Positions 17,948-26,385 of a DNA stretch of 64,000 bases are shown here, piece after piece. How positions within the stretch are numbered: the first letter of the stretch is position 1; every line of letters starts with the position of its first letter. Both the position numbers and the translations under genes were made by a program. Below the pieces are notes generated by a model, which ran no database searches, was not told the DNA's origin, and saw only the letters and a program-made list of their open reading frames with translations. Source of the stretch: Rhodococcus aetherivorans (GTDB taxonomy: Bacteria; Actinomycetota; Actinomycetes; Mycobacteriales; Mycobacteriaceae); the NCBI RefSeq assembly GCF_011058165.1, contig NZ_JAALEG010000024.1:1-64000 (forward strand), written 5' to 3'.

Positions 17948-19112
17948 ACGGCGCGCTGGGCGCGAGCCGCGTCGGATCCGGCTCGAGCACGTAGTTGACG
18001 AACCAGCCCAGCTCCGTCGACCCGGCCAGCGCGGCGTCGGTGCTGTCGTCCTCGGCGTAGTTCGCGGCGTCGGTGAACAGTTCGACCGCCAGATCCAACT
18101 GATCGGCGTCCACCGCCTCCGTACCGTGCTCGATGTCGTCCGCGATCCCGGGCAGCACGTACACGTTCTCGTCCGTCACCTCGACCTCGAGGGAACCGTC
18201 CGTCGCCGCGTGCCGGATGTCGTCGTAGGTGCTGAGCGCCGCCAGATCGTGGTCGTGGTGGTCGGCCAGGTAGCGCGCCAGCGCCCGCTCCGTGGGGAAC
18301 ACGAGGATCGTCCCGTCGCGGCCGAGGAACAGCGCGTCGTCGTCGAGGTAGCAGCGCAGGGTGAACCACGTGCCGTCGGAGGCGATGATCTTGACCGGGT
18401 CGATTCCGACCGCCGTCCAGAAGCTCGTGTCCTCGTTCTCGTCCCCGTCGACGAACTCGTATTCCTCGTCCTCCGCCTCCTCGGCGGCGTCCTCGGCCTC
18501 GACGATGTTCTCCTCGGCCGCGACGAGTTCCGCCTCGGCCTCGGCGACGAGCCCGGCGTCGACCTCGGGGGACGTCACGACGGCGTCGAGCGCGTCGATC
18601 ACCCCGTCCCAGTCCTCGGCGACGGCGGAGCCGACCCGGTTCCACAGCTCCCCGCCCTCGCGGCCCTCGAACGCCGCGACACCGTGGCTCAGCAGCGCCT
18701 CGATCTCCGCCCGTTCGAAGAACTTCGTCACCGACTCGAGCTCGCACACGTCGCCGAGGACGGAGACGATGTCGAACGTGTTCTGCAATTCGGCGACGGA
18801 CTCCGGGTCCGCGTCGTCCGCCACCAGTTCCGGCACGCCGATCAGGTCGTACGAATGGCTCTCGTCCGGCTCGAACTCCTCCGCGGAGAGTTTCGCGACC
18901 ACCGGCCAGGCCGGATGCTCGACGAGGTCGTTGTCGGCGCCGGAGCGGACGAACGCGACGAGCTCGGCCACCGCACCGAACGCGTACAGATCGTCACCGT
19001 GGCCGAGGAACGCCTCCCATTCGTCGTCGCCCTCGCGCCACCGCGGCGCCCAGAGGGTCACGACGTCGCCGTCGGTGAGACCGAGCTCGATCGGGACGAT
19101 GTCTCCAGCCAT
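17880..19112 (-). CDS. Conserved acidic protein (Rv3311-like, sometimes labelled primosomal protein)
   Basis: Encodes 410 aa, strongly acidic, starting MAGDIVPIELGLTDGDVVTL. Residues about 200-240 form an Ala/Glu-rich helical stretch (EAEAELVAAEENIVEAEDAA) running into an EEAEDEEYEFVDGDENEDTS linker; the flanks hold two related units with W and FLG(R/H) patterns (EAFLGHGDDLYAF and ALFLGRDGTILVF), suggesting an internal duplication. Found across Corynebacteriales by my recollection; function not established and the primosomal name is not supported by any motif here. A shorter start is unlikely because MAGDIVPIELG is conserved. Confidence 0.75.
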   Translation of the reverse strand: MAGDIVPIELGLTDGDVVTLWAPRWREGDDEWEAFLGHGDDLYAFGAVAELVAFVRSGADNDLVEHPAWPVVAKLSAEEFEPDESHSYDLIGVPELVADDADPESVAELQNTFDIVSVLGDVCELESVTKFFERAEIEALLSHGVAAFEGREGGELWNRVGSAVAEDWDGVIDALDAVVTSPEVDAGLVAEAEAELVAAEENIVEAEDAAEEAEDEEYEFVDGDENEDTSFWTAVGIDPVKIIASDGTWFTLRCYLDDDALFLGRDGTILVFPTERALARYLADHHDHDLAALSTYDDIRHAATDGSLEVEVTDENVYVLPGIADDIEHGTEAVDADQLDLAVELFTDAANYAEDDSTDAALAGSTELGWFVNYVLEPDPTRLAPSAPFTAEAEAWRALEREFETRLHKH

Positions 19113-19172
19113 GGTCGCCAAGCCTAGCCATGTCCCGGCCGAAGACATAGCTGGGCGCCGATGAGACGACCG

Positions 19173-19487
19173 TCACCCGAGTGCACCGCGAAGTTCCCCG
19201 AGCAGACGAGCTCGTTCGGCGGCGGCGGCCCGTGCCGCCTCGTGCGTCGTGGCCAGGATCGATGCCGCCACGTCGCGCGCGTGGAGCCCGTTCAGCGCCT
19301 CGTCGAGCCACAGCCTGGTCAGGGCGCCGTTGCCGTCCACCTCGGCCCGCACGAGGCCGTCCGGGCTCGTCGCGGCGCCCGACACCACGCCGAGTGCGGC
19401 CACACAGTCCTGCAGGGCCCCGAGCCGCGTGCGCACACCGTCCACGATCTCCGTGATCCGCTGATCGCTCGCCGACATCGCGCTCAC
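19173..19487 (-). CDS. YbaB/EbfC-fold small protein (type VII-associated type)
   Basis: About 104 aa from GTG 19487, which overlaps the previous TGA as GTGA; ATG 19478 (MSASDQRITEIV) is an alternative. The SGAATSPDGLVRAEVDGNGA beta region followed by LTRLWLDEAL and an Ala-rich helix matches the YbaB/EbfC fold. Proteins of this fold include nucleoid-associated EbfC and, beside ESX loci, EspL-like partners of secreted proteins. The last gene of the four-gene cassette. Confidence 0.7.
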   Translation of the reverse strand: MSAMSASDQRITEIVDGVRTRLGALQDCVAALGVVSGAATSPDGLVRAEVDGNGALTRLWLDEALNGLHARDVAASILATTHEAARAAAAERARLLGELRGALG

Positions 19488-19816
19488 CACCCGGTCGCCG
19501 ACGGAGAGCCGGCCGTCCGCGCGTCGTCGCGGCGTGCGCGCTGCACGTCGTCGTGGGTGGGCAGTCCCAGCCGGTTCAGCAGTCCCTCCGGCATTCCCCT
19601 GCCCGCCAGCTCCTCTCGGTGCAGCGCGGCGGCCTCGAGTGTCGCGCGACGGCACAGCGACACGATCTGTTCGGCCAGTTGTGCTGCCCCGTAACGTAGT
19701 TCGCTCTTATCGATGTGCAGGTCGACGGGCAGGCCCTGTTCGGTGGTGCGCACCGAGACGGTGCCGGACCGGTTCCGGGCGGTCGCCGTCGTGATGGTCG
19801 TCTCCGCGGTGTCCAT
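19484..19816 (-). CDS. Small conserved protein, YbaB-like, in the WXG/C40 cassette
   Basis: Encodes 110 aa: a beta-rich half (TARNRSGTVSVRTTEQGLPV, DLHIDKSELRYG) then an amphipathic helix (AAQLAEQIVSLCRRATLEAA) and a short tail. The layout of strand pair plus long helix is like a YbaB fold, and the protein is likely to pair with its neighbour. No closer assignment can be made. It starts 40 nt after the C40 peptidase gene ends. Confidence 0.6.
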   Translation of the reverse strand: MDTAETTITTATARNRSGTVSVRTTEQGLPVDLHIDKSELRYGAAQLAEQIVSLCRRATLEAAALHREELAGRGMPEGLLNRLGLPTHDDVQRARRDDARTAGSPSATGW

Positions 19817-19855
19817 ACCCGGTTGGACGCGACGCCGCGCCCCTCGGTTCCCGAC

Positions 19856-20839
19856 CTAGCCGGTGGGGCCGGTGGGACGGAAGAAGCCCTGGAACCCCAT
19901 CCCGCTGTTCGTGGTCCGGATCGGCGACAGCTGCACCGGGTCGCCGGCCTCGACCATGAGGCCGTTTCCGACGATCATCGCGACGTGCCCGTCCCACACC
20001 GCGAGGTCGCCGGGCTGCACCGCGCTCGCCTCGACGGGGGTGCCGACGTCCTGCTCCTGCGCAAGGCGCGGAATCTGCACCCCGGCCTGCCCGTACGCCC
20101 ACTGGGTCAGGCCGCTGCAGTCGAGGCCCTGCCCCGGTGCGGTGCCACCCCACACGTAGGGCGTGCCCTGCTGGGAGAGCGCGTGACGCACCGCCTCGGC
20201 CGCCGCCCGATTGGGTGCCACGGCAACGCTGCCGTCGGGCAGCCGCACCTCGGTGCCGTTGCCGCCGAAGGCCCGCAGCTCGCCGGCCGGTGAGGCGGCC
20301 GGATCGCCGGCCGTCGGTGCTGCCGGTGCGGGCTCCGAGGGCATCAGCTCCGCCATCCTGGTCGTCTGCTCGGCGAGCGACGAGGTGACCCGGGTAAGCA
20401 CGTCGAGCCCGGCCGCGATGTGCTCGATCGCCGCGACCAGCAACATCATCTGCCCCTGCGGTAGCGCCGCCAGGGGAGCGGAGCGCTCGGCCAGCGTCGT
20501 GAACGATTCGATCAGCCGGGCGATTTCGGCTGCACCGGTCAGGACGGTCGTGGTCGCGTCCGCCGCGACGTCGGCGATGGCCGTCCCGCGGTCGGCGGCG
20601 GCGACGAGGTCGGCGAGCGCCCGCTCGCCGCTGCGCACGGCCGTCTCCGCCGCGGCCCCCGCCCAGTCCCACGCGAGTTCGCCCAGCGCAACCCGGCCCA
20701 CCGAGTGCACGCCGTCGACCAGTTCGGCGCACGACCGCAGCACGGCGGCCGGGTCGGTGCCGACCGCTCCGGCGCCGAACGCCGACAACAGCTCGGCCAG
20801 GGGAGCGGTGAGCAGATCCGCCCCCGGCGCCGCGGTCAC
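19856..20839 (-). CDS. WXG-fold protein fused to an NlpC/P60 (C40) peptidase
   Basis: Encodes 327 aa. Residues 1-165 are helical with a W-A-G turn at 59-61, like WXG100/ESX proteins; 166-190 is a Pro/Ala linker; 205-327 is an NlpC/P60 domain with C241 (GLDCSGLTQWAY), H285 (WDGHVAMIVG) and E297 (LMVEAGD) as the likely triad, as in RipA. It should cut the stem peptide of peptidoglycan. No Sec signal is visible; export by a type VII system is inferred. The GTG start overlaps the upstream TGA (GTGA). Confidence 0.82.
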   Translation of the reverse strand: MTAAPGADLLTAPLAELLSAFGAGAVGTDPAAVLRSCAELVDGVHSVGRVALGELAWDWAGAAAETAVRSGERALADLVAAADRGTAIADVAADATTTVLTGAAEIARLIESFTTLAERSAPLAALPQGQMMLLVAAIEHIAAGLDVLTRVTSSLAEQTTRMAELMPSEPAPAAPTAGDPAASPAGELRAFGGNGTEVRLPDGSVAVAPNRAAAEAVRHALSQQGTPYVWGGTAPGQGLDCSGLTQWAYGQAGVQIPRLAQEQDVGTPVEASAVQPGDLAVWDGHVAMIVGNGLMVEAGDPVQLSPIRTTNSGMGFQGFFRPTGPTG

Positions 20840-21180
20840 CGCGGGGCCCCGGCGGCGTTCAGCCGTGCCGCCTGGGCGGCGACGACGCGTTCGTAGGCGG
20901 CCGCGGTGGCACCCGCGATGGCGCCCATGGCGTCGAAGGTGTCACCGAGACGGGTCAGTTCCGCTCCGTGGCCGCGGTGGGTGGCCGCGAACGCGGCGAG
21001 GAACTCGGCGCCGACCGGGCCGAACACCGTCGCGAGCGGTGCCGGATCGGCCGCGCGTGCGTCGGCGGCGGCGTCGTGCAGCCGCTCGCCCAGGGCCGCG
21101 GCGGTGTGCCCGAACGCCGCGATCGTCCCGGGCCGGGCGCGTACCACCTCGTGGTTGCCGTTGCCGGTGCCTGCGTCCAT
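20836..21180 (-). CDS. EspC-like type VII secretion target
   Basis: Encodes 114 aa, almost all helical: ARPGTIAAFGHTAAALGERL, GPVGAEFLAAFAATHRGHGA and GDTFDAMGAIAGATAAAYER. This matches the EspC/ESX-1 target layout, a partner of WXG proteins. GGAGGGGAG precedes the ATG. It is the first gene of a coupled cassette with the C40 peptidase and two YbaB-like proteins. Confidence 0.7.
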   Translation of the reverse strand: MDAGTGNGNHEVVRARPGTIAAFGHTAAALGERLHDAAADARAADPAPLATVFGPVGAEFLAAFAATHRGHGAELTRLGDTFDAMGAIAGATAAAYERVVAAQAARLNAAGAPR

Positions 21181-21374
21181 TCGGCCTGCTCCCCTCCGTG
21201 GAAACGGATCGTCCTTCCACCGCTTGGACGCAGCGGGCGGCGGCCCGGTTCCCTGCGGCCCCGCGGTACGGACGCCACGGGCGAGCGCGTCCCGCTGTCC
21301 CGCCACGCAGAGGGCGAATTTGTTCCCCGTCACGGGGTGTGGGACCGTGGACGCGAGCCTGCCTCACCGGGCTC

Positions 21375-21417
21375 CCGGACGAGGGGCGCCGTACCCGGTG
21401 TGCGACAAGACGGCCCG
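21375..21417 (+). promoter_or_regulatory. Guanidine-III riboswitch
   Basis: CCGGACGAGG, GCGCCGTACCCGG and ACAAGACGGC occur in the order and spacing of the ykkC-III (guanidine-III) pseudoknot. GGAGG (21420-21424) follows directly, so ligand binding would expose or hide the ribosome binding site of the downstream exporter. The conserved CGCCGTA loop pairs with the distal TACGGCG-like segment in this class; here the 3' strand is GACGGC. Confidence 0.92.
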
Positions 21418-21429
21418 TCGGAGGCTGTG

Positions 21430-21744
21430 ATGTCGTGGTTGGTTCTGGTGGTGTCCGGGGTGCTGGAGGCGGTGTGGGCCACCGCGTTGGATCGGTCCAG
21501 GGGACTCAGCCGGCTCGGCCCGTCGGTGGTGTTCGTCGCGGCGTTGGTCGCGAGCATGGCGGGACTGGCGTATGCCATGCGCCGGCTGCCGGTGGGGACG
21601 TCCTACGCGGTGTGGGTGGGGATCGGTGCGGTGCTCACCGTGGCGTTCGCGATGGCCACGGGCGAGGAGGCGGTGTCGGCGTCGAAAGTCGTGTTCCTGG
21701 GCATGATCGTCGGGGGCGTGATCGGGCTGAAGCTGGTGCACTGA
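21430..21744 (+). CDS. gdx: Guanidinium exporter of the SMR family
   Basis: Encodes 104 aa with four membrane helices. E13 and W16 in VLEAVWATALD, and Y59 and W62 in GTSYAVWVGIGA, are the residues that distinguish Gdx (formerly SugE) guanidinium/H+ antiporters from EmrE-type drug pumps. It acts as an antiparallel dimer in the cytoplasmic membrane. The guanidine-III riboswitch directly upstream agrees with the substrate. Confidence 0.94.
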   Translation: MSWLVLVVSGVLEAVWATALDRSRGLSRLGPSVVFVAALVASMAGLAYAMRRLPVGTSYAVWVGIGAVLTVAFAMATGEEAVSASKVVFLGMIVGGVIGLKLVH

Positions 21745-21846
21745 ACCCGTTCCGGAGGGACACCGCAACCGTCGGGGCCGGCCGCGAGGAGCACCGGCCC
21801 CGGAACCGGGCGCACGAATCCGCGCACGGCAGTGGCGGATCGGCCG

Positions 21847-23402
21847 TCACGGCGTGCGCGCGCCGGCGCCGTCGGGTCGTCGCGGCATGAGGAAGAAGAC
21901 CAGCACCGCGACGACGAGCGGCAGCGCCGAGACGATCAGCATGGTGGTCGCGACGCCCTCGGTGAAGTCGACGCCGAGGGTCAGCCCGTGGGCGAGCTGC
22001 ACCAGGTTGGGTCGTACCCGGTGGGGCCGCCGCTGTGGGACATCGTCATCGTGACGGCGTGCTCGGCCTGCTCCGCCTCCTGGACCGAGATGCCGCGAGT
22101 TTCGGCGTCCTCGAGCACTTCTCGCCGGTAGAACGCGTCGAGCAGCAGGATGTAGACGGTCGGGCCGAGGGCGTAGCCCATCATTCCGAACGCCGGCTGG
22201 ACGGCGGCGATCGACCCGGTGTTGCCGGTCTCGGCCTGCGAGAGGATCGTGTCGGCGGTCGCGGTTCCGGCCACGAATCCGCCCAGATTGCTGGTCCACG
22301 TCGCCACGACGAGCGCCGCGACCGTCATCGTCGGGGCGACCGTCGCCGCCGTCACGAGGCCGCTCAGCACGATGACCAACAGTCCGGTCACCAGCACCGG
22401 GCGCGCGGTGTGCGCGGCGATCATCCGGCCGGCCAGCACGCTCGCCGCGGCGATCACGAGCGTGCCGGGAAGGTACAGCAGTCCGACGGCCTGCGAGGAC
22501 ATGCCCAGCACGTAGTCGCCGAGCTGGCCGAGCACGGTTCCCAGACCGGCCGCGAGCAGGTTCACGGTCAGGACCGCGAGCACCGCGAGGACGAAGGCGC
22601 GGCGCCCGAACAGCGACAGGTTCAGGGCCGGCTCCGGCGTCCTGCGTTCGTGCCACACGAACATCGCGGCGGCGGCGACGCTGACGCTCAGAGGCACCCA
22701 GGCGCGCGGTTCGGTGAGCCCGTCGGGCACCGCTCCGATCCCCGCCACCAGGCCGAGCAGCGCCACCCCGAACAGACTCACACCGAGGACGTCGACTCCG
22801 CCCGCGGCCCGGCGCGGTGGTTCGTCGACGAACCGGACGATCAGTGTCAGCGCGATCAGCGCGAGCGGCGGGGTGACGAGGAACAGCGATCGCCAGCCGA
22901 ACGTCTCCACGACCCACCCGCCGACCGCCGGAGTGATGCCGTACAGGACCGTGTCGACGGCCATGAGGACGCCGAGAGCCGTCGACCGCAGTTCGGCCGG
23001 GACGGAGGCGGTGACGAGCGCCAGCGACAGTCCCAGCAGCGCGGTCAGCGCCAGGCCGTCCAGGAAGCGCATCAGCAGCAGCACCGGATAGTTCGGCGCC
23101 AGCGACGACAGCAACCCGACGGCGATGTTGGCGACGAGGGCCCACACGAGCATGCGCGCGAGCCCGAACCGGTCGCCGAGAGTCCCGACCGCGAGGACGG
23201 ATGCGGCCACCATGAGGGTGGAGGCGGCGGCGAGCATCCCGATCCGGTCGGCGGGAACGTCGAGACCGCGGCCCACGGTGGACAGATTGAGGGTCAGCAT
23301 CAGCGGGTCGACGGCCGCGATCGCGTAGGCGATCGCGGGACCGAGAACGGTCAGGAGGATCCGGCCGGTGAGGCGCGGCGCGGCCTCGGCGCGTTCGGCC
23401 AT
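21847..23402 (-). pseudogene. MFS (DHA2-like) drug-efflux transporter with a frameshift near its 3' end
   Basis: The frame from ATG 23402 (MAERAEAAPRLTGRILLTVL; a GTG one codon earlier is possible) encodes a 14-TM transporter with GDRFGLARMLVW in loop 2-3. It runs to GGPTGYDP, then changes to TWCSSPTG and stops at 21981. The other frame from about 22010 continues NLVQLAHGLTLGVDFTEG and TTMLIVSALPLVVAVLVFFL to a stop at 21847, the expected last helix. One base is missing at the GGG of 22009-22011. If real, the protein loses TM14; it may also be a sequencing error. Last gene of the betaine-type operon. Confidence 0.8.
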
Positions 23403-23417
23403 CACGCACACCCCGTC

Positions 23418-24395
23418 CTACTCGATGAAGCCCTTCTCCACGAGCCAGTCGTAGGCCACCTCGGCCGGCTCCCGGCCGTCGACGTCGATCTGCCCGTTCA
23501 GCTCGATGAGGGTCTCGTCGGTCAGCTCCCGGGTGACGGGTGCGAACAGGTCGGCGATCTGCGGATTCTCGGTGAGGGTCTCCTCGCGGACGACGACGGC
23601 CACGTTGTAGATGGGGAAGAACGTGCGGTCGTCCTCGAGCACCGCGAGATCGAGCGCCTCGATCCGTCCGTCCGTGGTGAACACCTCCCCGAAGTTGCAT
23701 TCGCCCCGGGCCGTCGCCTCGTAGATCGCCCCGGTGTCCAGGGTCTTGATGTTCTCCCGCGGGACCCCGGAGCCGAGGGGGATCCCGTACGTCTCGAGCA
23801 TCGGCTGCAGGCCGTCGTTGCGGTTGGCGAACTCGGATTCCACGCAGAAGGTGCGTTCGGCGACCGGGATGTTCGCGATGTCGGAGAGGGAGTCCACGCC
23901 GAGGCGCTGGGCGTTGCGGCTGGTGGCCGCGAAGCCGTAGGTGTTGTTCATGGGGGCGGGCGGCAGCCACGCCAGATCGTTCTCGCGCAGGTCCTCGTCG
24001 CGTACGGCCTGGTACTGGGCCTGCTCGTCCGGGATGGCCTCCTCGTGTCCGAGGTAGGCGATCCAGGCCGTTCCGGTGTACTCCCACTGGAGGTCGACCT
24101 GTCCCTCGAGGTGCGCCTGGCGGGAACTGGCGCTGCCGGGGATGTTGGTCAGATCCGTGACGTCCGCACCGGCCGAGCGCAGAAGGATCACCGCCATCTT
24201 CCCGAGCAGGACTCCTTCCGAGAAGTTCTTCGACCCGACCGCGACGCTCGCCCCGTCGAGCCGTTGGACGGACTGCAGGGGACCGGCGAGCTCGCCGGTG
24301 GGGACGAAGCCGCCGGCGGTTCCGAGTCCGCAGGCGGTCAGGGTCGCCGCGACGAGCAGGGATCCGACGATGCGGGGCAGCAGGATCCGGGTCAC
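23418..24395 (-). CDS. Glycine betaine/choline-type ABC substrate-binding lipoprotein
   Basis: Encodes 325 aa. The lipobox LTAC places the acylated Cys at residue 22. GSKNFSEGVLLGKMAVILLR and QWEYTGTAWIAYLG are the OpuC/ProX-type binding-protein blocks. GTG start overlaps the permease TGA as GTGA. It captures a quaternary ammonium osmolyte and delivers it to the two permeases. Which osmolyte is not readable from the sequence. Confidence 0.92.
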   Translation of the reverse strand: MTRILLPRIVGSLLVAATLTACGLGTAGGFVPTGELAGPLQSVQRLDGASVAVGSKNFSEGVLLGKMAVILLRSAGADVTDLTNIPGSASSRQAHLEGQVDLQWEYTGTAWIAYLGHEEAIPDEQAQYQAVRDEDLRENDLAWLPPAPMNNTYGFAATSRNAQRLGVDSLSDIANIPVAERTFCVESEFANRNDGLQPMLETYGIPLGSGVPRENIKTLDTGAIYEATARGECNFGEVFTTDGRIEALDLAVLEDDRTFFPIYNVAVVVREETLTENPQIADLFAPVTRELTDETLIELNGQIDVDGREPAEVAYDWLVEKGFIE

Positions 24396-25198
24396 CGGCG
24401 CAGCCCCTTCGGTTGCACCGTGAGTTCGAGGACCCGGCCCGCCCAGTCGATGAGCAGGGCGAGCAGCGCCACGAGCAGGGCCCCGCTGACGAGCACCGGA
24501 TACCGGAAGAGGGTGATGCCGGTGACGATGAGGGAACCGAGGCCGCCGGCGTTGATGAACGTGGCCAAGGTGGCGGTGCCCACGAGCAGGACGAGGGCGG
24601 TGCGCACGCCGGTCATGATCACCGGTACGGCGAGCGGCAGTTCGACGCGCAGCAGCACCCCGGCGCCGGACATGCCGATTCCGCGGCCGGCCTCGACGAG
24701 CGTGGGGTCGATGCCCTCGATCCCGGTGATCGTGTTCCGCAGCACCGGAAGGACGGCGTACAGGGTCAGGGCGACGACCGCCGTGCCGAATCCGAAGCCG
24801 AGCCAGATCGCGAGCAACACGATCAGGCCGATGGCCGGGGCCGCCTGGCCCGCGTTGGCGATCCCCACCGCCACGGGTGCGAGTGCGCGTGACCTCGGCC
24901 GGGTCAGGGCGATGCCGAGCGGGACGGCCACCGCCACGACGAGGATCGCCGAGACCACGGTGAGCCCGACGTGTTGCCAGAGCAGGGTCGTGATCGTGGT
25001 CCAGTCGAGTTGCCGGGCCTCGATCGAGTCGAGGTCGGCGTTGCCCCGCCACAGTGCCCACGCGGCGAACACCACCGCCACCAGGACGGGGATGACGACG
25101 AGCAGCCCCGTGTTCTCACGCCCCGCGCCGGCGTCGCGCGAGCGTGTCCCGGTTCCCGCGGCGCGCGACGGCGCGGCCGGCTCGGCGTCGAGGCTCAT
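24392..25198 (-). CDS. Betaine-type ABC permease (second of two)
   Basis: Encodes 268 aa. Five or six helices, with the cytoplasmic EAA-like loop EAGRGIGMSGAGVLLRVELP that docks on the ATPase. The N-terminal 30 residues are Ala/Gly-rich and probably disordered. The ATG (25198) overlaps the ATPase stop as ATGA, and its own stop overlaps the binding-protein GTG, so the four genes are coupled. Confidence 0.92.
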   Translation of the reverse strand: MSLDAEPAAPSRAAGTGTRSRDAGAGRENTGLLVVIPVLVAVVFAAWALWRGNADLDSIEARQLDWTTITTLLWQHVGLTVVSAILVVAVAVPLGIALTRPRSRALAPVAVGIANAGQAAPAIGLIVLLAIWLGFGFGTAVVALTLYAVLPVLRNTITGIEGIDPTLVEAGRGIGMSGAGVLLRVELPLAVPVIMTGVRTALVLLVGTATLATFINAGGLGSLIVTGITLFRYPVLVSGALLVALLALLIDWAGRVLELTVQPKGLRR

Positions 25199-26385
25199 AT
25201 GCGGCTCCCGGTGTCGTCGGCGCCGGGCCCCGCCGAGCGTGGACCGGTGGGGCGGATCCGGTTGGTGACGGACTCGAAGTTCACCAATCCGAGGAATTCG
25301 TCGTGCCGGCCGGTCACGATCGCGGCCCCGTGCGCCGAGGTGAGCATCGCGTCGAGCGCATCGTTCAACGTGGCGTGCCGATCGAGCGTGATCACGCCTT
25401 GCGGTTCGCCGGCCGGGACGGACTCGGCGCCCTCGAGCTCGTGCACCCACAGCCACGCCACCGGCCGCCGTCGCTGGTCGAGGACCACGACGGTGTCGTC
25501 GTCGTTCGCCGCGGCGCGGGAGACAGCCTCGGCGGCGGGGCTTCCCACGGTGGCGGTGGTGCCGTCGACGAGGTCGAGGTCGTCGACCCGGCTGAGGGAC
25601 AGCTGCTTGAGGGTGGACCCGGCGCCGACGAACTTCTCGACGAACCGGTTCGCCGGTGCCGAGAGGATCACCTCGGGAGTGTCGTACTGGGCGACGTGCG
25701 CGCCCTCCTCCATGATCAGGATGCGGTTGCCCAGCTTCACGGCCTCGTCGATGTCGTGGGTGACGCACACGATCGTCTTGCGCAGTTCCTCGTGGATGCG
25801 CAGCAGCTCGTCCTGCAGCCGGTGCCGGGTGATCGGATCGACCGCCCCGAACGGCTCGTCCATCAGCACCACGGGCGGGTCGGCGGCCAGGCCCCGCGCG
25901 ACGCCGACCCGCTGCTGCTGGCCGCCGGAGAGCTCCCGCGGGTACCGGTCGCAGTACTTGCCGGGATCCAGGTTGACCAGTTCGAGCAGCTCCACGACCC
26001 GGTCCGCGGTCCGTCGCTTGTCCCAGCCCAGCAGCCGGGGCACGATCGAGATGTTCTGGGCGACCGTCATGTGCGGGAAGAGGCTGCCGCCCTGGATCAC
26101 GTACCCGATCCGCCGGCGCAGGTCGTCGACGTCCGCGGAACGGACGTCCTCACCCCCGATCAGGATGGTGCCGGAGGTGGGTTCGACGAGCCGGTTGATC
26201 ATCTTCAGCGACGTGGTCTTGCCGCAACCGGACGGACCGACGAACATCACGATCTCGCCCGCCGGGATGTGCAGGCTCAGTCCGTCGACGGCGGGCCGGG
26301 CCTGACCGGGGAAGGTCTTCACCACGTCGACCAGGTCGATGTCGGTGCCGCTGATGCCCCCGGCGGAATGTGCTGGCGTGTTCAT
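25195..26385 (-). CDS. Betaine-type ABC transporter ATPase with C-terminal CBS domains
   Basis: Encodes 396 aa. Walker A GPSGCGKTTSLK, Q-loop YVIQGGSLFPHMT, signature LSGGQQQRVGVARGLA, Walker B VVLMDEPFGAVDP and H-loop CVTHDIDEA are intact. The C-terminal part, about residues 260-380, has two CBS-like units (AANDDDTVVVLDQRRRPVAW, AHGAAIVTGRHDEFLGLVNF) as in OpuAA/ProV, where they sense ionic strength. Powers the osmolyte importer. Confidence 0.95.
   Translation of the reverse strand: MNTPAHSAGGISGTDIDLVDVVKTFPGQARPAVDGLSLHIPAGEIVMFVGPSGCGKTTSLKMINRLVEPTSGTILIGGEDVRSADVDDLRRRIGYVIQGGSLFPHMTVAQNISIVPRLLGWDKRRTADRVVELLELVNLDPGKYCDRYPRELSGGQQQRVGVARGLAADPPVVLMDEPFGAVDPITRHRLQDELLRIHEELRKTIVCVTHDIDEAVKLGNRILIMEEGAHVAQYDTPEVILSAPANRFVEKFVGAGSTLKQLSLSRVDDLDLVDGTTATVGSPAAEAVSRAAANDDDTVVVLDQRRRPVAWLWVHELEGAESVPAGEPQGVITLDRHATLNDALDAMLTSAHGAAIVTGRHDEFLGLVNFESVTNRIRPTGPRSAGPGADDTGSRI

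Noticed and set aside
17880-19112. Calling the acidic protein a primosomal protein
   Set aside because: No helicase, zinc or DNA-binding motif is visible; the name appears to be inherited without evidence.
19173-21180. A complete ESX secretion locus
   Set aside because: No EccC-type ATPase, EccD channel, EccB/EccE or mycosin gene is in the window; only substrate-like and chaperone-like genes are present.
22035-25268. 1077-codon open frame on the plus strand across the MFS and ABC genes
   Set aside because: Antisense to four well-recognised transporter genes; the translation is Asp/Arg/Gln/His-rich without any domain.
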